Source: Phyllostachys edulis (Eukaryota > Streptophyta > Magnoliopsida > Poales > Poaceae). Taken from it: 64,000 bases of DNA. The number at the start of each line of letters is the position of its first letter. Within the stretch, counting starts at the first letter, position 1. A program made the position numbers and the translations under genes. This document shows positions 1 through 12,965 of this stretch, one piece after another. The stretch covers positions 5,214,221 to 5,278,220 of the forward strand of contig CM070568.1 in the NCBI GenBank assembly GCA_036346405.1, read 5' to 3'. The notes under the pieces were generated by a model that worked only from the letters and a program-made list of their open reading frames with translations, was not told the origin of the DNA and did no database searches.

Positions 1-1988
1 TCCACGCGAGAGGTCGAGATCATTACGTAGTAGTCTCCCGTCCTACCCCATGTATTTTACTATCCCCTAAAGGCATGTGTACTTATATGATCCGGATGCT
101 TGTGTCGCAGATGTATCGTAGTAGTAGCGAGGATGACTAAAGTAATTAGCGGGACCATCATGCCATGTCACTCGTGAAGCGTGCTACATCGCATACTCTA
201 ATGTAGTTCTTGTTAGTGTCTCCGCTAAGCATATATTGCAAGTATGTCTTCATCGAGGAGACACTCCGATTTTCGGACATCTTCATCATCACAACGACTG
301 TTCCTAACCCTCCAATCACATTACAGTATAAGCTTCATAAAGTACCTCATCGATCGTCTGTCTATATACATGTATACGCTCAGACGATTTCATCGTGAGA
401 CACTCCAATAGTCCCGATACCTTTTTATATATATGCGCTCAAACTATGACGAAACCACGATTTGGGATAAAAAACCCTACTCCTTGCCCTTATTTCTTAA
501 TGAAATTTTTTATAAATCTCAAGGCGATATTCATTTTCAATCAAATATAATGGAATTTCGTTTTTTACAAAATATAATGAAATAATATTTTAACAGACGA
601 CGAGAAAAAAATGAAGAAACGCGTGAGGACTCGCTACCGCCACCGGCGGACTGCCGCGCCACGCCGGGTCAAGAGTCCTCGCCGCCGATGGACGCTGCAC
701 GCAGATTATTTGAGGCCAAACTTGTAAATTATGGCGAACGAAGGCTACTTTTGAAAAAAAAAAATTGCTACAGGGCTAAAACAGTAAAAATTTCGGGAAG
801 GGGCAGGTGCTAGCGGCTGCTGTGCAAGATGTGCTAGCTGCGGACGTGAAGGTGCTGTTCTTGATTGGTGCACCTAGGCTGCGTACGTCGATGTGCTGCT
901 CGCTGGTGGCAGACGAGAAAGTGCGGCTTGACTTGTGTTTTTTTTGCTGCTACGTTGGGCTCCAACAATACCGTGGAGTTATCTCCAGAAAAAAAAGACG
1001 CCAGGGGGTTTGGTGACATGTTTTGATTAAAGAACACGGCTGCTGTTCTTGATTGGAGAAGATCCTTCTGATCCCTATCTGCGTCTTTCGTTTCAAATTG
1101 GTTCGTCAGTTCCTGTTCTTTCTTGATTGCATCTTGTGTAGCTGCAGCTAACCATTGGTGTAACCAAGTATTATTTATCTTCTAATTGCTGCTGGCGTGA
1201 GGTTGATTTGAACATGCCACTTGAACCGATCTGTACGTATAGTTAAAATGTGAAAAATCTTTCATGATCATTTAGCCCCAAAGAGTGTTGCCCCCAAGAC
1301 ATGTCCAATTTGTTATCATGATGGAAGAGGAGTACTAATGCCATCTTGAGGCAACGAATATTTTGTTTAAAGAGAAGAAAATAAAGGGAAAACGAAGATA
1401 GCGAGGTCCCTATCCTGAGATATGGATATGCCATGCTTTTGATATCACTATTTCACTGTATTGCAGCTGTTCAGTTGTCCTGTACTCCTGTCTGGAATCG
1501 AACCAAAGTGAAAGACCAACTACTGGTTTAGTCAAAACTCAAAAGCTAGGCAACTGATGAAAACTACTGGTTAGACAAGGTTGCTGTAGTGTATGCAGTA
1601 GCATCTTGCAAGAAAGTATTAGTTTCCTCGAGTCCTGAACCGTACCTTTGTAAAAAGCCATCTTTAGGATTGCAAGTGCAAGCAAGCACCGAGGATTTCC
1701 TTGGATTTTATATGCTGCTGTCATGGTCAGATCGAAGACGAAAATCGAATCATTCACCGAGGATTTCCAAAGACGATTCTGACCTGACCAGATGAACTCA
1801 GGAAAGATTGTGTGGCTGTGTGCTCTACTGTGATCGATAACGACAGGAAGCAGTCGCATCGATCACACGAGCAAATAGCGGATAGAAGCAACCCGGTTGT
1901 ATGTTTCTCTCTTGTTTTTCCGGGGGGGTCGATGGATATGGTCAGAATCAGATGGAGCCATGGAGGCACAGGCACTTTATGGATCATG
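1..1988. other. Intergenic, no recognised gene
   Basis: No ORF here resembles a known protein, and all open frames are short with no motif. A GC-rich patch lies near 620-720 between AT-rich stretches, and short A and T runs occur near 755-770 and 938-946. I see no transposon terminus before the hAT target duplication at 1989. Confidence 0.5.
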
Positions 1989-1996
1989 TGTATATC
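1989..1996. repeat. Left 8-bp target-site duplication of hAT
   Basis: TGTATATC lies immediately before the element start and is repeated exactly at 5551-5558. Confidence 0.9.
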
Positions 1997-4900
1997 CAGG
2001 GTTCAAGATAGCCCTCCTAGGCGCGGCATAGGCGGCCAGCGGCGGCCTACTATTGTGACTTTGAGGTAGTCGGCCGACTAGGTGGACGGGCCGACTAGGA
2101 CTGGTTAGGCGGTCAAAACTGATCTAAGGCGGTCTGGACGGCGCCTGGCGAGGCGGCGACGAGGCAGATGACTAGGCGGAGTACTTAAGCAGGGTTGAGC
2201 CCGATCCCAACCACATCGCGCTAGGGTTCGGGCACCCCGCATCTCCCCCCCCCCCTCGCCGAATCGAGGTCGCCGCCGGTGTTCCGGTCATTCCCGCCAT
2301 CGAATCGAGGTATGCGCCGCTCTCTACTTTGCTCCCATGCCCGCGCCGCCCCTGCTCCCCTCTCCACTCCCGTGTCGCCCTCCCTTCGCGCCGCTGCTTT
2401 GCTTCTCTCACCTCCTCTGCTCTCTTGTGCTTTCTTGTGTTGTGTTATGTTGTGATGTTGTGCTATTTTGCTGTGTTGTGCTCTGCTGCTGTTCTGTTAA
2501 ATGTTAATTATTTTCTTAATTTGTTTAGATGTATAAATGTGTGATGTAAAAATGCTAAATTGCGTGATAAGTTATTGTTAACTGTCTAGATGTCATCCGT
2601 TGCTTCTGTGGATGCGGCAAGTTCAAGCGTACTTAAGAGGATATTCCTAAGATATAGGATGAGAATTTGGGAATTTAGATAATCTGAACAACTTGGATAA
2701 AATGAAGTGCCGCTTGTGTCAAAAGGTAATTCACGGAGGGGTGTACAGGCTCAAGCAACATATTGGTCATATTTGCGGGAATGTTGCTAAATGCCCAAAA
2801 CCCACAAAAGAAAAACAAGAGAAGTGTAGGAAGTCTATAGAGGATACACAGGCATTGAAGAAGACAAATAAAGCAAAAGAAGAAGTGCTTAGAAATGAAG
2901 TGACAATTGAAAAAGAAGGTGACCTAATAATGATGAAGAGCTTGAGGTTGTTGGAGGCTCGGCACCTCATAGGGCTAATGGATAAGTTTGCTCGCCCTAT
3001 TGATCCTTCTATTGCTTTGACGGGTTGCAACAAAATATAAAGGATGCACTTCAAAAAGAAAGGACTCATAAGGTGAAGCAATATGTTATGAGATGGCTTT
3101 ATGCTCATGGTATAATTTATTTTCAACTCTCATTCTCTCATGATTGCTACTCTTTTATTGAACTATTGATTGCTAACCTTATATTGTATGTTTTTTGTGT
3201 TTGGGTGTCCATTTCAATGCCATCAACAAAGAGGAAGTGGAAAGAACGAAAGATTTGTTGAAGGCACGTGAAGAAGAGAGAACCGTGACCGGGTGCTTCA
3301 TCATGATCGATGCTTGGACCGACCAAAAGAGGAGGTGCATCATGAATGTGTATGTGCATTGCAAATTGGGGACAAGTTTCATACAATCAAAGGAGGCATC
3401 AGATTATGCACGCACAAGTGAGTACATCTTCAAGTACACGGATACTTGTATTGAACAACTAGGTCCCACAAATGTTGTGCAAGTTGTCACGGACAATGCT
3501 TCCAACAACATGGGAACAAAGACATTATTGAAGGACAAGGGGCCAAATATATTTTGGAGCTTATGTGCAACTCACACCATCAACTTAATGCTAGAAGCAA
3601 TTGTCAAGAATATGCCAAAGTATAATAAGATAATTGATCAAGCAACGGCATTCACCATCTTTGTCTATGCACATTATAGGACCTTGGTCATGGCGAGGAA
3701 GCACACAAGGAGGAGAGATATAATAAGGCCGGGTAACTAGATTTGCATTGGTCTTTCTTACTTTACAAAGTTTGATTGAGAAGAAGGACGCATTAAGGTC
3801 GATGGTACTTAGTTTGGAATGAGAAGATAACATTCACACTAAAACACAAAAAGGCAAGACGACAATCAATACACTAATGAGTAGGGCCTTTTGGAATAGT
3901 GTGTTTACTTGTTTGAAGGTATAGCCAAGCATCATATCCTTGTGAATATGTGTTGTCTATTATGTGATCCTTGCGTTGTTTTCTATTTCATAACCTTGTA
4001 TATTGCATTGCTTGAAGGTATTTGAGCCATTGGTGAAAGTTCTTCGCATGGTAGATGGGGATGATCCATCTTTGTTATTTGTTTATGGAGAAATACTACA
4101 AGCAAATAAGCAAATCAAGGGGGTCTTGAACAATTTTGACGACAACTACAAATTGATTATGGATGCAATTGATGGAAAGATAGTGGAGAGGCTTGATTCT
4201 CCATTGCACTTAACGGTGTACCTTTTGAATCCACATTATAGTTACAACGATAGAGCCATCTTGCAAGATACAAATCTCATGGATGCGGTATTTGAATGTG
4301 TTGAAATATTTTATCATGGTAATGATGAAATACAAGCTCAAGTACTTAATGAGGACTAACACAAGTTTAAATATCAAGAAGGGGCATTTCGGGAACCTAC
4401 TGCCAAACTTGGATATCAAAAAAGTAATTTTAATCCCAGTAAACTTGTGCTCACAATCATGATTTTAACTCAATGCATGCTTATTTGACCATTTATCTTG
4501 TACTAATATAGAGCACGTTTGACATGGTAAATTTCAACTCTCAACTATCAACTATCAACTATGAAGTATGAACTATCTCATTCTCAAGATGTCAACTATG
4601 TAACTTACTACACTCCACTTTGCAATTCGTAGATACATTCAACGAGAAGAAATATATTAGATGTGAAATACCTCAACAATCTAGTTTATGTTCAATTCAA
4701 TGAAAGATTGTTGAGCAATAAAAAGAAAAGCAATGTGAAGAACATCGATGTCATTCTATTTTCGGATGCTACACAAGCTCAATGGTGGATAATTAAAGGT
4801 GATGACGATGATCAATGGTTGAGGCCGGTACGGGGCTTACATGGAAGCTCATTGATGAAACATCTAGGACTAGTGAAGCCATGTAACCTTATAGGAGCGC

Positions 4901-5550
4901 AAGAGTGATAGACCTATATCAATATGATTTCTCGTCCAATTCTGAAGAGGATATCAAAGAGGGAAATGACAACATTGAGTTTGAATCCCACCAAGATGAA
5001 GTGGTTGTTACTAAAAGTTATAAGGAAGAGGACGAAGATTGACTCATGATTGACAGATTGAGCTATATTATCAATTCATCATAAACTATATTAGTATTTT
5101 ACTTGCTTCTAAGAGTCTAAGGTTATGTCTATGTGTGGTTGTTATGTCTTATTGTGTGAGACTATGTGAAATTGAGATTGTCATGTTATGATATGTTTTT
5201 CTATGTTAAGTCTTTTAGATGTGTGGCTGCATTTATATGTTTCATTCATCGTTCATCCATTCATACTTTCTTTCTCACAAAGTAGCAAAATAACTAATTA
5301 TTGATTAAATATACAAGTTTACATGATTGTTTGATTACATACATGTTTATATCAAGCTGTTGGAGTGGGATAATATACATGACTACATTAAATTACCTAT
5401 GTCTTGCTTTATCAGGTAATTTTTCTCTTATCTTGCTTAATTCATCGTATTATTCCTATCGTGGGCTGCTCTACACCTTAGCCAAGTTGGGCGACAGTCT
5501 AGCGTTTAGTGCTTTCTTGAATCTAGCGTCTAGTGTTTTCTTAAACCTGA
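1997..5550 (+). mobile_element. hAT-superfamily DNA transposon, decayed
   Basis: The element starts CAGGGTTCAAGATAGC and ends TTCTTAAACCTGA; the ends form an imperfect terminal inverted repeat. It is flanked by a perfect 8-bp direct repeat, TGTATATC, at 1989-1996 and 5551-5558, which is the length hAT transposases generate. Subterminal sequence on the left is GC-rich with many GGCGG and CTAGG words; the right has short repeats around 5500-5540. Inside are plus-strand remains of a BED/DUF659/hAT-dimerisation transposase. Termini, duplication length and coding content agree, so the superfamily call is secure. Confidence 0.9.
2590..5043 (+). pseudogene. hAT transposase remnant (BED, DUF659, hAT-C)
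   Basis: The BED-type zinc finger is read at 2693-2800 (MKCRLCQKVI then RLKQHI with H and C ligands), followed by a Lys/Glu-rich linker to about 3040. A DUF659-like segment with the RNase H-like fold start is at 3270-3640: FIMIDAWTDQKRR, VVTDNASNNM and the CATHTINLMLE motif. A middle segment follows at 4003-4359. The C-terminal dimerisation end is at about 4630-4790 (RNRLDVKYLNNLVYVQFN in one frame), and an acidic tail ends near 5043. The conserved block that should lie between 4360 and 4630 (CERNWS-type motif) is missing or unreadable, and the frame is broken by stops near 3040, 3740 and 4359, some of which may be introns. It is probably inactive. Confidence 0.85.
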
Positions 5551-5558
5551 TGTATATC
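5551..5558. repeat. Right 8-bp target-site duplication of hAT
   Basis: TGTATATC, an exact copy of 1989-1996, follows the element end. Confidence 0.9.
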
Positions 5559-6145
5559 GTACCTACCATCTTGTGTATGTATTGTTTGTACGTATGGAGG
5601 GATTCAGACTTGATCAGAGTGAGCCAGCAGCAGTTTTGTGGATGACATGAGTTCCAATAGCTATCCATGAGATAGAGGGAGACACTGCAATTAATTTTGG
5701 TCAAGCGTAGCAATTAAGCCCTTAGTCCTCACCTAATTCCTTGACAAATAACATGCGGTCGACTAGTTGTTTTCATCATCGAATTGGAGGCTGCCATGCA
5801 TGAAGCCGTTGGCATCATCAAATCAATGAGATTCGCCGGTCTCTGTCGCAGCTTGACTGACCCGAGCCAGTCATGCTGGCAGGGGAGGGAAGCCTTTGTT
5901 TTGAGCTCCGATCCTCGCCGTGTTACTTTCCCACAAATGTGATCCACCGTTTCCTCCCCGAAAATACCAGGACTCTCTACTTACCAGCCGATGATGGAAG
6001 CTTGTGTTGGCTTACCAGCCGATGATGGAAGCTTGTGTTGGCGCGGGGCGGGGCGGAGAGGGGATAAAGACGCGACATGACGCGACGTGACAGAGCAGCG
6101 AGGAGGCTCCACGCTATCATCTATGACAAAAGAGTGGGTGGTTAG
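5559..6145. other. Intergenic with a 31-bp tandem duplication
   Basis: No gene is recognised. A perfect head-to-tail duplication of a 31-bp unit beginning TTACCAGCCGATG occupies 5981-6011 and 6012-6042. Confidence 0.6.
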
Positions 6146-6419
6146 GGTATATACAACGGTATAGATAGCTGCTGTGTATAGCAACTATTTATATCACATG
6201 TAGACAACATTAAAGATAGTTTATACAATAGGTTGTGGTGATACAAATCATGTTCTCAGTGTAGATAACACAATCTTGTAATCTTTTCTTGGTTACAGTC
6301 TTCTGATCGGTTCTGAGTTGTAGAAAGCACATTTCTCTATTTTTATTCTCTTTCATCTACATCAACTTAAATCCTACGTAGCAGATGCTATAGATAGCTA
6401 ATGTAAGCCCATTGTATAT
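6146..6419. repeat. MITE-like repeat interrupted at its end by the LINE
   Basis: The left end reads GGGTATATACAACGG, and the right end (CCCATTGTATAT at 6408-6419) is its approximate reverse complement. Inner sequence is also partly inverted: TATAGATAGC near the left matches GCTATAGATAGCTA near the right. There is no coding potential. The LINE target duplication overlaps the right terminus, so the LINE landed in the end of this repeat. The exact family (Tourist-like or other) cannot be decided. Confidence 0.45.
6404..6419. repeat. LINE target-site duplication, 3' side copy
   Basis: TAAGCCCATTGTATAT, identical to 18511-18526. Confidence 0.92.
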
Positions 6420-6692
6420 TTTTTTGAAAAACCGGCAGGAGGATTGCCCGTTAAATTAATAGAGAAGAGGCGGTGCGAGCCCGCACGGAGCCAGAGTTAC
6501 AAACAGAAAGTCGTAATTACAAAGAGATAAAACACTCCAAAGAAACGGCCCCCGCTAAGGCCCAAGCTCTCCCCTCCTCTTTGATCTTAGCGAGGAGATC
6601 AAGAGGCGCAGTTGCTCTATTGTTGAAATTCTCGCGTTGCGCTCCTTCCAAAGCTCCCATGAGATTAGAATCATGGTCGTCGTCTGGTCTTC

Positions 6693-9600
6693 CTAAGGAA
6701 CTCGACGCTTTGCCACGTTGGACCACCAATCAAGGATGTTCGTGCGGGGGCGGTGGAGGGTTGAAGGCCATCCATCCCCAACGATCGCCATAAGCTTCGA
6801 GATCTGACCGAGAAGCGACATTGTGCGAGGAGGTGCAAAAGGTGATTCCCGCAGGTCGCAAAGAGGACAGAGGCGATGGTTTGGCCACCCCCTTGCTTCG
6901 AGCCTGTCTGAGGTCCAGAGTCTGTTTTGGATTGCTAACCAAGCGAAGAGTTTTCCCTTCGGAGGGGCTTGGGTTTGCCAAATTAGCGGTTTGAAGTTGG
7001 TCGCTATAGAGCCCAAGAAATGGAGAGCATAGGCTGACCTGGAGGAGTAGGTTTCATTCTGAGTTTGTTTCCAACGGATCTCGTCCGGGGTGCCTTGAGT
7101 CAGGTGGATTTGATTGATTTTAGTCCACAGCCGAACGAATTGGTTAATGTGCAGCACTGAGAAACCTGTCGTGAGGTTGATGTCCTGCACCCACCTTCCA
7201 TTCTCAGAAGGCCGCAGAAAAATACCGTGTTTGCGAAAAGAGGATGCAAAAATCAAAGGCGATGTCTTTGGGGCCTCTCCAAATAACCAAGCCGAAAGCC
7301 AGAATTTGGCTGTTTTTCCATCCCCGAGGGAGATCCTTGTTGCCGCCGCAAAAAGATTCCGATCCGAGTCGTGGCAAGGAATCTCCATACCGATCCATGG
7401 TTTGGAAGGATTCTTCCATTCTTGCCAGAGCCAGCGCAGTCTGATTGCCGAGGAAAATTACGGCAGACTGAGAATGCCTAGACCGCCAAGGTGGGTTGGG
7501 CGACACACCCTCCCCCAGTTGATTTTGCACTTTGCACCCGAGAGATTGTCTTGGCCGGCCCAAAGGAACCGCCGCCTAATTTTGTCTATGTTGAGGAGAA
7601 TCGCTTTGGGGATTTTGAAGACAGTGAGGAAGTAAATTGGGATTGAGGTGAGAACCGATTTAACTATAGTGGCCCACCCTGCTGGAGATAGAAGGCGCCT
7701 CTGCCAGCCTGCTAACCTTCCCGCCACCTTGTCGAGAAGCGGTTGAAAATTCACTTTGCGGAGCTTTCTGTAAGTAAGCAGAAGTCCCAGATACTTGATC
7801 GGAAAGGTTGATCGGATTGCTGGACAGTCGAGAAGAACCGAGCCAAGGTCTAAGTGGTCACAGCAGATTGGGAGCACTGTACTTTTCTAGAAGTTGGTGT
7901 GGAGGCCGGTGGCTTTCCCGAAATTGAGGATGATCTGTGTGGTAATGAAAATTTCAGTCGGGTTGGGATTAATGAAGATAGCCGCATCGTCCGCATACAT
8001 GGAGGTTCTGATTTTGGCGAGACGGTCGCGCGGGGGGGCTAGGAACCCCAAGACTGTAGCCTCCTGTAGGAGACTTTGAATGGGGTCGATGGCCAGAATG
8101 AAGAGGAAAGGTGAAAGGGGGTCTCCTTGCCACAGCCTACGCCCGTGGAAGATCGCATTACCAGGGATGCCGTTAAGGAGGACTTTCGACGAGGCGGACC
8201 TTAAGAGAGCTGCCACCCAGTTTGACCATTTGATGGGGAACCCTCTTTTATGCAGCAGATTCAAGAGGTAGTCCCAATGGACCGAGTCAAAGGCCTTGGC
8301 TATATCTAGCTTGAAAAAAAGCGAGGGGGTTTTAGAGCAGTGAAGCCTAGTGATCAGATTGTGGACATAGAGAAAGTTATCATGAATGCTTCTTGTCTTG
8401 ATGAAGGCACTCTGACCTCGTGAGACCAGGCTATTGAGGAACGGTGCCAGACGCCGCGCTAGCGTTTTAGCGATCCACTTGCCAATCCCGTGAATGAGGC
8501 TGATAGGTCTAAAGTCTTGAACTTTTCCGGCTCCCTCTTTTTTTGGGATCAGCACGATATTTGTTGTGTTGAGTAAGTGAAGGTGCGACGTGCGGAGGGA
8601 GTGAAAGCTAGAGAACACTGTCATGATATCTACTTTAATGATTGACCAGCAAGATTTGTAGAAATTTACGAAGAAACCTTCCGGACCCGAGGCTTTGTCT
8701 CCTGGTAGTTGGTCTAGGGCGAGGCGAACTTCAGATTCTGTGAAGACATCCTGTAGATTTTGCATGTCTTGCGACGGGGGGTGTAGAGCCTCTCAGTTGA
8801 GGTCCGTGTCGCGCGGAGCAGGCCTGGCCAACATCTCTTGGAAGTACTTTTGAATTAAGTATTCTTTCTCGGAATGCGAGATCGCCCAGCCCTGACCGTT
8901 TTGAAGCTTTTGAATTAAGTTTTTCCTTTTACGACCATTTGCTTTGATATGGAAGAATTTTGTGTTAGCATCATTTTCTTTGAGATTGGTGATCCGAGAG
9001 CACTGGCGTTTCCTTGTTCGCTCAATCACTGCCAGACCCAGGGCTCTCTTCTTAAGGTTGGCCCTCAGGGTTATTTTAGGAGAAGATAAGTCCCTGCTCT
9101 CTTGAGCCACATCGAGCCAGAGAATGAGCTCTAAGGCCATGTGGAGGAGAAGCTTTGGCCGGGGGAAGATGGTTGCGCTCCACGACTTTAGGGCAGAAGC
9201 CGTGGACGCAAGCTTGTGATGCAACCTGTGCATGGGTTCTGTGTGCGTGCAGGGAGCTAGCCATGCGTTTTTTACCGTCTCGAATAAACCTGGCATCTTG
9301 ATCCAGAAGTTTTCAAAACGGAAGGATTTGGGGCGAGTGGGTCCAGACATGTTGGAGAGCAGGAGGGGGCAATGGTTGGAGAGCGAGGAAGAAAGCGCCT
9401 GCAGAATGTGATTATCGAAGAGGGCGTCCCAACCTTCGTTGGAAAAGACTCTGTCTAGTCTGACTTGAGTGGGTCTTTGATGTTCATTGCTCCAAGTGAA
9501 CTTTCTGTTTTGGAGGTGGAGTTCTTTTAGCTCGCAAACGTTGAGAGTGTTGCGGAAAAGCACCATATGACGGGGGTTGATGTTGGAATTGTTTTTGTCT

Positions 9601-10160
9601 TGGGCACGGTAGATGAGGTCAAAATCTCCTAAGACCAGCCAGTTGGAACTAGGGGTTGGTTTTAATGAGACGAGTTCATGAAGGAAGGCCGCCTTGTTTC
9701 TGCTTTGGGATGGCCCGTAAACCACCGTCAGGCGGAAGGACGAGTTGCACTCTTTGAGGACCACTGTCGCTGACAAACAGAAGGTCAAAGTGAGAACGTC
9801 CGCTACCTCGATGAAGTCGCTATTCCAAAGAAGAAGTAATCCGCCCCTCGTACCGTCGGCCGGGTTGTGGGCGAAGTTCCGCAGGTTGTAACCCCCGAGG
9901 GAGCAGGCGAGGTTTTGATCCACCGAGGTAAGTTTGGTTTCCTGAAGGCAGACGAGATGGCACGTTGTGGAAACAAGGGTCTCTCGGATGAGAGATTTCC
10001 TGGCCTGGTTGTTGAGGCCCCGCACATTCCAGCTGAGGATATTGATATTTGGTCTAGACATTTGTAGAGGCGGCAGCCGGCTGTGGGTCAATAGTGCTCG
10101 GAGCGGTTGTGGTTGGCGTTGGCTGTGGCTTGCTGAGGGTCGGCTGTGGGTTGAAACCAA
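6693..10160 (-). pseudogene. LINE ORF2: endonuclease, reverse transcriptase, zf-RVT
   Basis: Reading from 10160 downward, the apurinic-like endonuclease domain shows NILSWNVRGLNN, VCLQETKL, VVYGPSQSR, VLGDFDLIYRAQDK, RLDRVFSN and SNHCPLLL, covering the catalytic Asn, Glu, Asp and His blocks. The reverse transcriptase follows with FRPISLIHGIGKWIAKTL, GQSAFIKTRSIHDNFLY, KLDIAKAFDSVHWDYLL, GDPLSPFLFILAIDP and the catalytic MYADDAAIF (near 7990). The C-terminal zf-RVT region (7388-6693) has KLFAWLAIQNRLWTSDRLE and CPLCDLRE. The frame is continuous from 10160 to about 7460 except for two stop codons, at about 8793 and 7887, where related elements would have a sense codon. One frameshift precedes the zf-RVT part. 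It provided nicking and copying activity for the LINE and is now inactive. Confidence 0.9.
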
Positions 10161-10199
10161 CGGAGCTCGCCGAAAAAAGGTCAGCTAACGCCAGAAGGA

Positions 10200-12768
10200 G
10201 CTGCCATCCATCGCCATGAGGGCTTGCACGGAGCACCGTCATTGGGAGTTCAACCTCGCAAGAAGCCACCAGGGGGCCGATTAGGAAAGGTCGGCTGGAC
10301 TGGCTGGACTGAGACCACTTGAAGCCCCCAAGAGGAGGGGACAACCTGACACGCAAAGAGAAAGCCCCCTGTGGCTCCTTGAACCACCAGCACGCCCTTC
10401 AGCGAGTCCACTAGCTCAAGAGAGGGAAAAAGACTAGTGTCAGCAAACACAAAGAAAACCGGTCCCCCAAAGGCACCCTTCCTGGATGTGAAGACACCTC
10501 GTGCAATCCTTGTCTGCCTGGAACCGGCAACAGGAAAAGTGATTCTGAAAATAAGACAAAGCCTTCCAGAATGCAAAGGGACATCATGCAAGCAATTGTG
10601 TGAGTCCAGCAGCAGCTTGAATCGGATGCAGGCTGAACACAGGAAGGGGTAGGAGGGCTGAGGCAGTTGAAATTGAGCAGGTGACAATACTTCAGTGACA
10701 CACATAAGGGAGACATCAAAAAGTTACACGACGACAATAACGCAAAAGAGGCAGGAACCGCAGGTTCTACATCAGCAGTGAATAAGAATTGCATGGTCCT
10801 GAAATTGTCGAGGCTACTAACTGGGAGGGGTTCCACCCTCTCTAGTGCCGCCGCTTGGCACGCTCTTGCGTCGGGAAGCTTAAGCAGGTGAGGTCGTGAG
10901 CTCCTGGTTGTCCGGAGGGAAGAGGCCACCCATCTCAGCGAGGGTGGCGTCCGCTTGCTGAGTGAGATGACAGTCCACCTTGAAGAGTTGTGCCAGGGCG
11001 GATATGGTGTCTTCCGGAAGTGGAGCTTCAAATGTTGCGAGGTACTCTTTGAGCGTTGTCTCCGTGAGAGGGCGGTCCTTGGGGAGGGTGCCGAACTTGT
11101 AGGCAAGGGCTTCCTGGGCTCGATGCAGCATAGAGCCCGATCTTCTCTTGGCCGCAAGGCGAATACTGCGACGGAGAATGACCCGTCCGGTTGTGCTCTT
11201 GACTTGTGGTGAGGCCGGAGTGGCGAAGATCGGAGGAGGCGGGCTGGAGAACAGAGCCGCCTTGAGGGCCGGCCACTGTGCTAACCCCTGTTTCTTGAGC
11301 TGGGCGTCTTTGGCCGGTTCCAGATGGATTTGGGGAGTGTCACTGGGCTGGGGCTGCGCCAAGAGCCCTCCCGTCAGATCCTGACCCATTAGCTCTTGAA
11401 GTGGAGCTGTCGACGATGGGGCATCACTTCCCGAGGCGGGGACAGCAAAGGCGCGCTGCTCCAAGGGGATCAGCGAACTCGCCAAGGCCGACCCCTGGAG
11501 CTCTCCAAAGGCCGCCCCTCCTGTCGACAAGGCGGGAGTGCTCGATCAGGAAGACGCCCACCGAACTGAAGCTGCAAGGGGGCGGGAAGAGAACCAAAGC
11601 CACTGAACTGGGAGAAGGGGGTGTTAGTCGGAACCTGGGAAGAGGCGGCCGGCTCAGACAGCTCCATTGGCGGCACTAGGCGAGGCCTCCCAAGGGAGGG
11701 TGGCAGGAGTGAGCCGCCGCACTGGGAGAAGTTGTGCTCGTGGGGACTAAGACTAGGGCCGCCGACCCGACACGGGATAGCACAAGGTGTCTTGCCAAGA
11801 CCCCCGCTGCCCTCGGACAATGGGCTAGTAGCCAGACAGAGCACGCTAGGGGCGAGGGAGCCAGGTCCTGAGGAGGTAGTGGCTCCACCTGGAGGGGGAA
11901 AGTGGGGCCCATCTCCAGAGGGAGTGAAGGCGCGGCCGGAGATGAGTTAGCAGTGGTCTTCTTGGTACGAATGTCATCAAGGAGATTGAGCTCTTGGTCG
12001 GGAGCGACTTTCGTGACGGTTGGAGCGGTCAGCTTTCTTGCCGCCTGCAGGAAGGACGACCATGTCGGCGTGAGCCGCTTAGCAGATGAGGGGCCCGGAG
12101 CAAGACCGAGCTCGACGGCAGCCTCCGACGAAGCCCGGATGTAGGCTTCTGCTTTTCAAAGCCAGTCATCTCGTGCCTGCACAAAACAGGAAACCGGTTG
12201 CGAGGAAGACTGGTGATGAGTTTGGTCAAGAACCTTATGAAGGGCTTCGCGCAAGGATTTGGCGTGTGAAGCAAAGAGGTCCTAAAGCGCTCGGTCCGTT
12301 GTTTCTTTGACATGCTCTGGCGACTGCTTGGACAAGCCGAAGCAAGCAGTGTCAACCCTCTTTGCTCCTGAAAGGTGGCCTGGTTCTCCTGGCGCCACAG
12401 AAATCGGAGGGCAGCGACGACCATCCCTCTCCCCGCCGTGTGAGTGGTTCCGGCGAGGGGAGCGATCGCGTTCGCAGCCCAAACCGAGGCGCTGCTTGGC
12501 AGAAGTGTAAGAACTCCTGAGGCTTCGGTGGTTGGTGGTGTGGTGGCGGCCCTTATCATCGTCGCTGTTGTCGCCATCCTTGCGCCTCCTGTGCTGGGTG
12601 GTAGGGTGGTCAGCGCAAGCAGAGTGGCAGGGGGTACGACGGGGGACGCGAGGGTTGCGACTGTCCTCTGTTGGGCGGCTCGTCTCCTCCTACTCCAGAC
12701 GAGGCGGTTGTGGAGGAATGTGGGTCGGCCCCCCCCCCTTAGCTTCCGGCGTGTGACGACCCACCCCG
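10200..12768 (-). pseudogene. LINE ORF1, 3' part, low-complexity and degraded
   Basis: This is the continuation of ORF1 beyond the insertion, on the minus strand in shifting frames. It opens with Arg-rich and Asp-rich low-complexity sequence (VWSRRR, DDDKGR, SPRRNHSHGGERDGR-like) and passes into Pro/Ser/Ala-rich sequence. The stretch KRRSGSMLHRAQEALAYKFG lies near 11100, inside the open frame 11530-10880. No enzymatic motif is seen. Several overlapping open frames are present on both strands because of GC richness; most are shadows. ORF2 begins about 40-100 bp after this region. Confidence 0.6.
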
Positions 12769-12857
12769 TGATGTACCGTAAGAGGTCTGGGAGGACCATT
12801 TTTTTTTGCGCTGCGAAGTCACCACAGAAAGATGTGGTAGCACCGTATGGAGCTTAA

Positions 12858-12965
12858 TCGAGGTCTGCCAGGACCTCCCAGGAGGTCTTGCGGACCTCCT
12901 AGAGGTCTTGGTCCGCCACTGACCTCCCAGGAGGTCTCGAGGACCTCCTGGAGGTCGTGGCCGCC
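12858..12965. repeat. Inverted AGGTC/GACCT hairpin cluster
   Basis: GAGGTC and GACCTC words alternate closely: AGGACCTCCCAGGAGGTC, GGACCTCCTAGAGGTC, TGACCTCCCAGGAGGTC, AGGACCTCCTGGAGGTC. Each pair can fold into a short perfect stem. The cluster lies inside the LTR-like block, and single AGGTC words recur through 15290-16450. Confidence 0.7.

Noticed and set aside
7114..8271. Plus-strand ORFs opposite LINE ORF2
   Set aside because: They are antisense shadows of the reverse transcriptase and zf-RVT reading.
10411..12799. Several overlapping long ORFs on both strands
   Set aside because: This is LINE ORF1 low-complexity sequence; only the minus-strand trace fits the element and it is broken.
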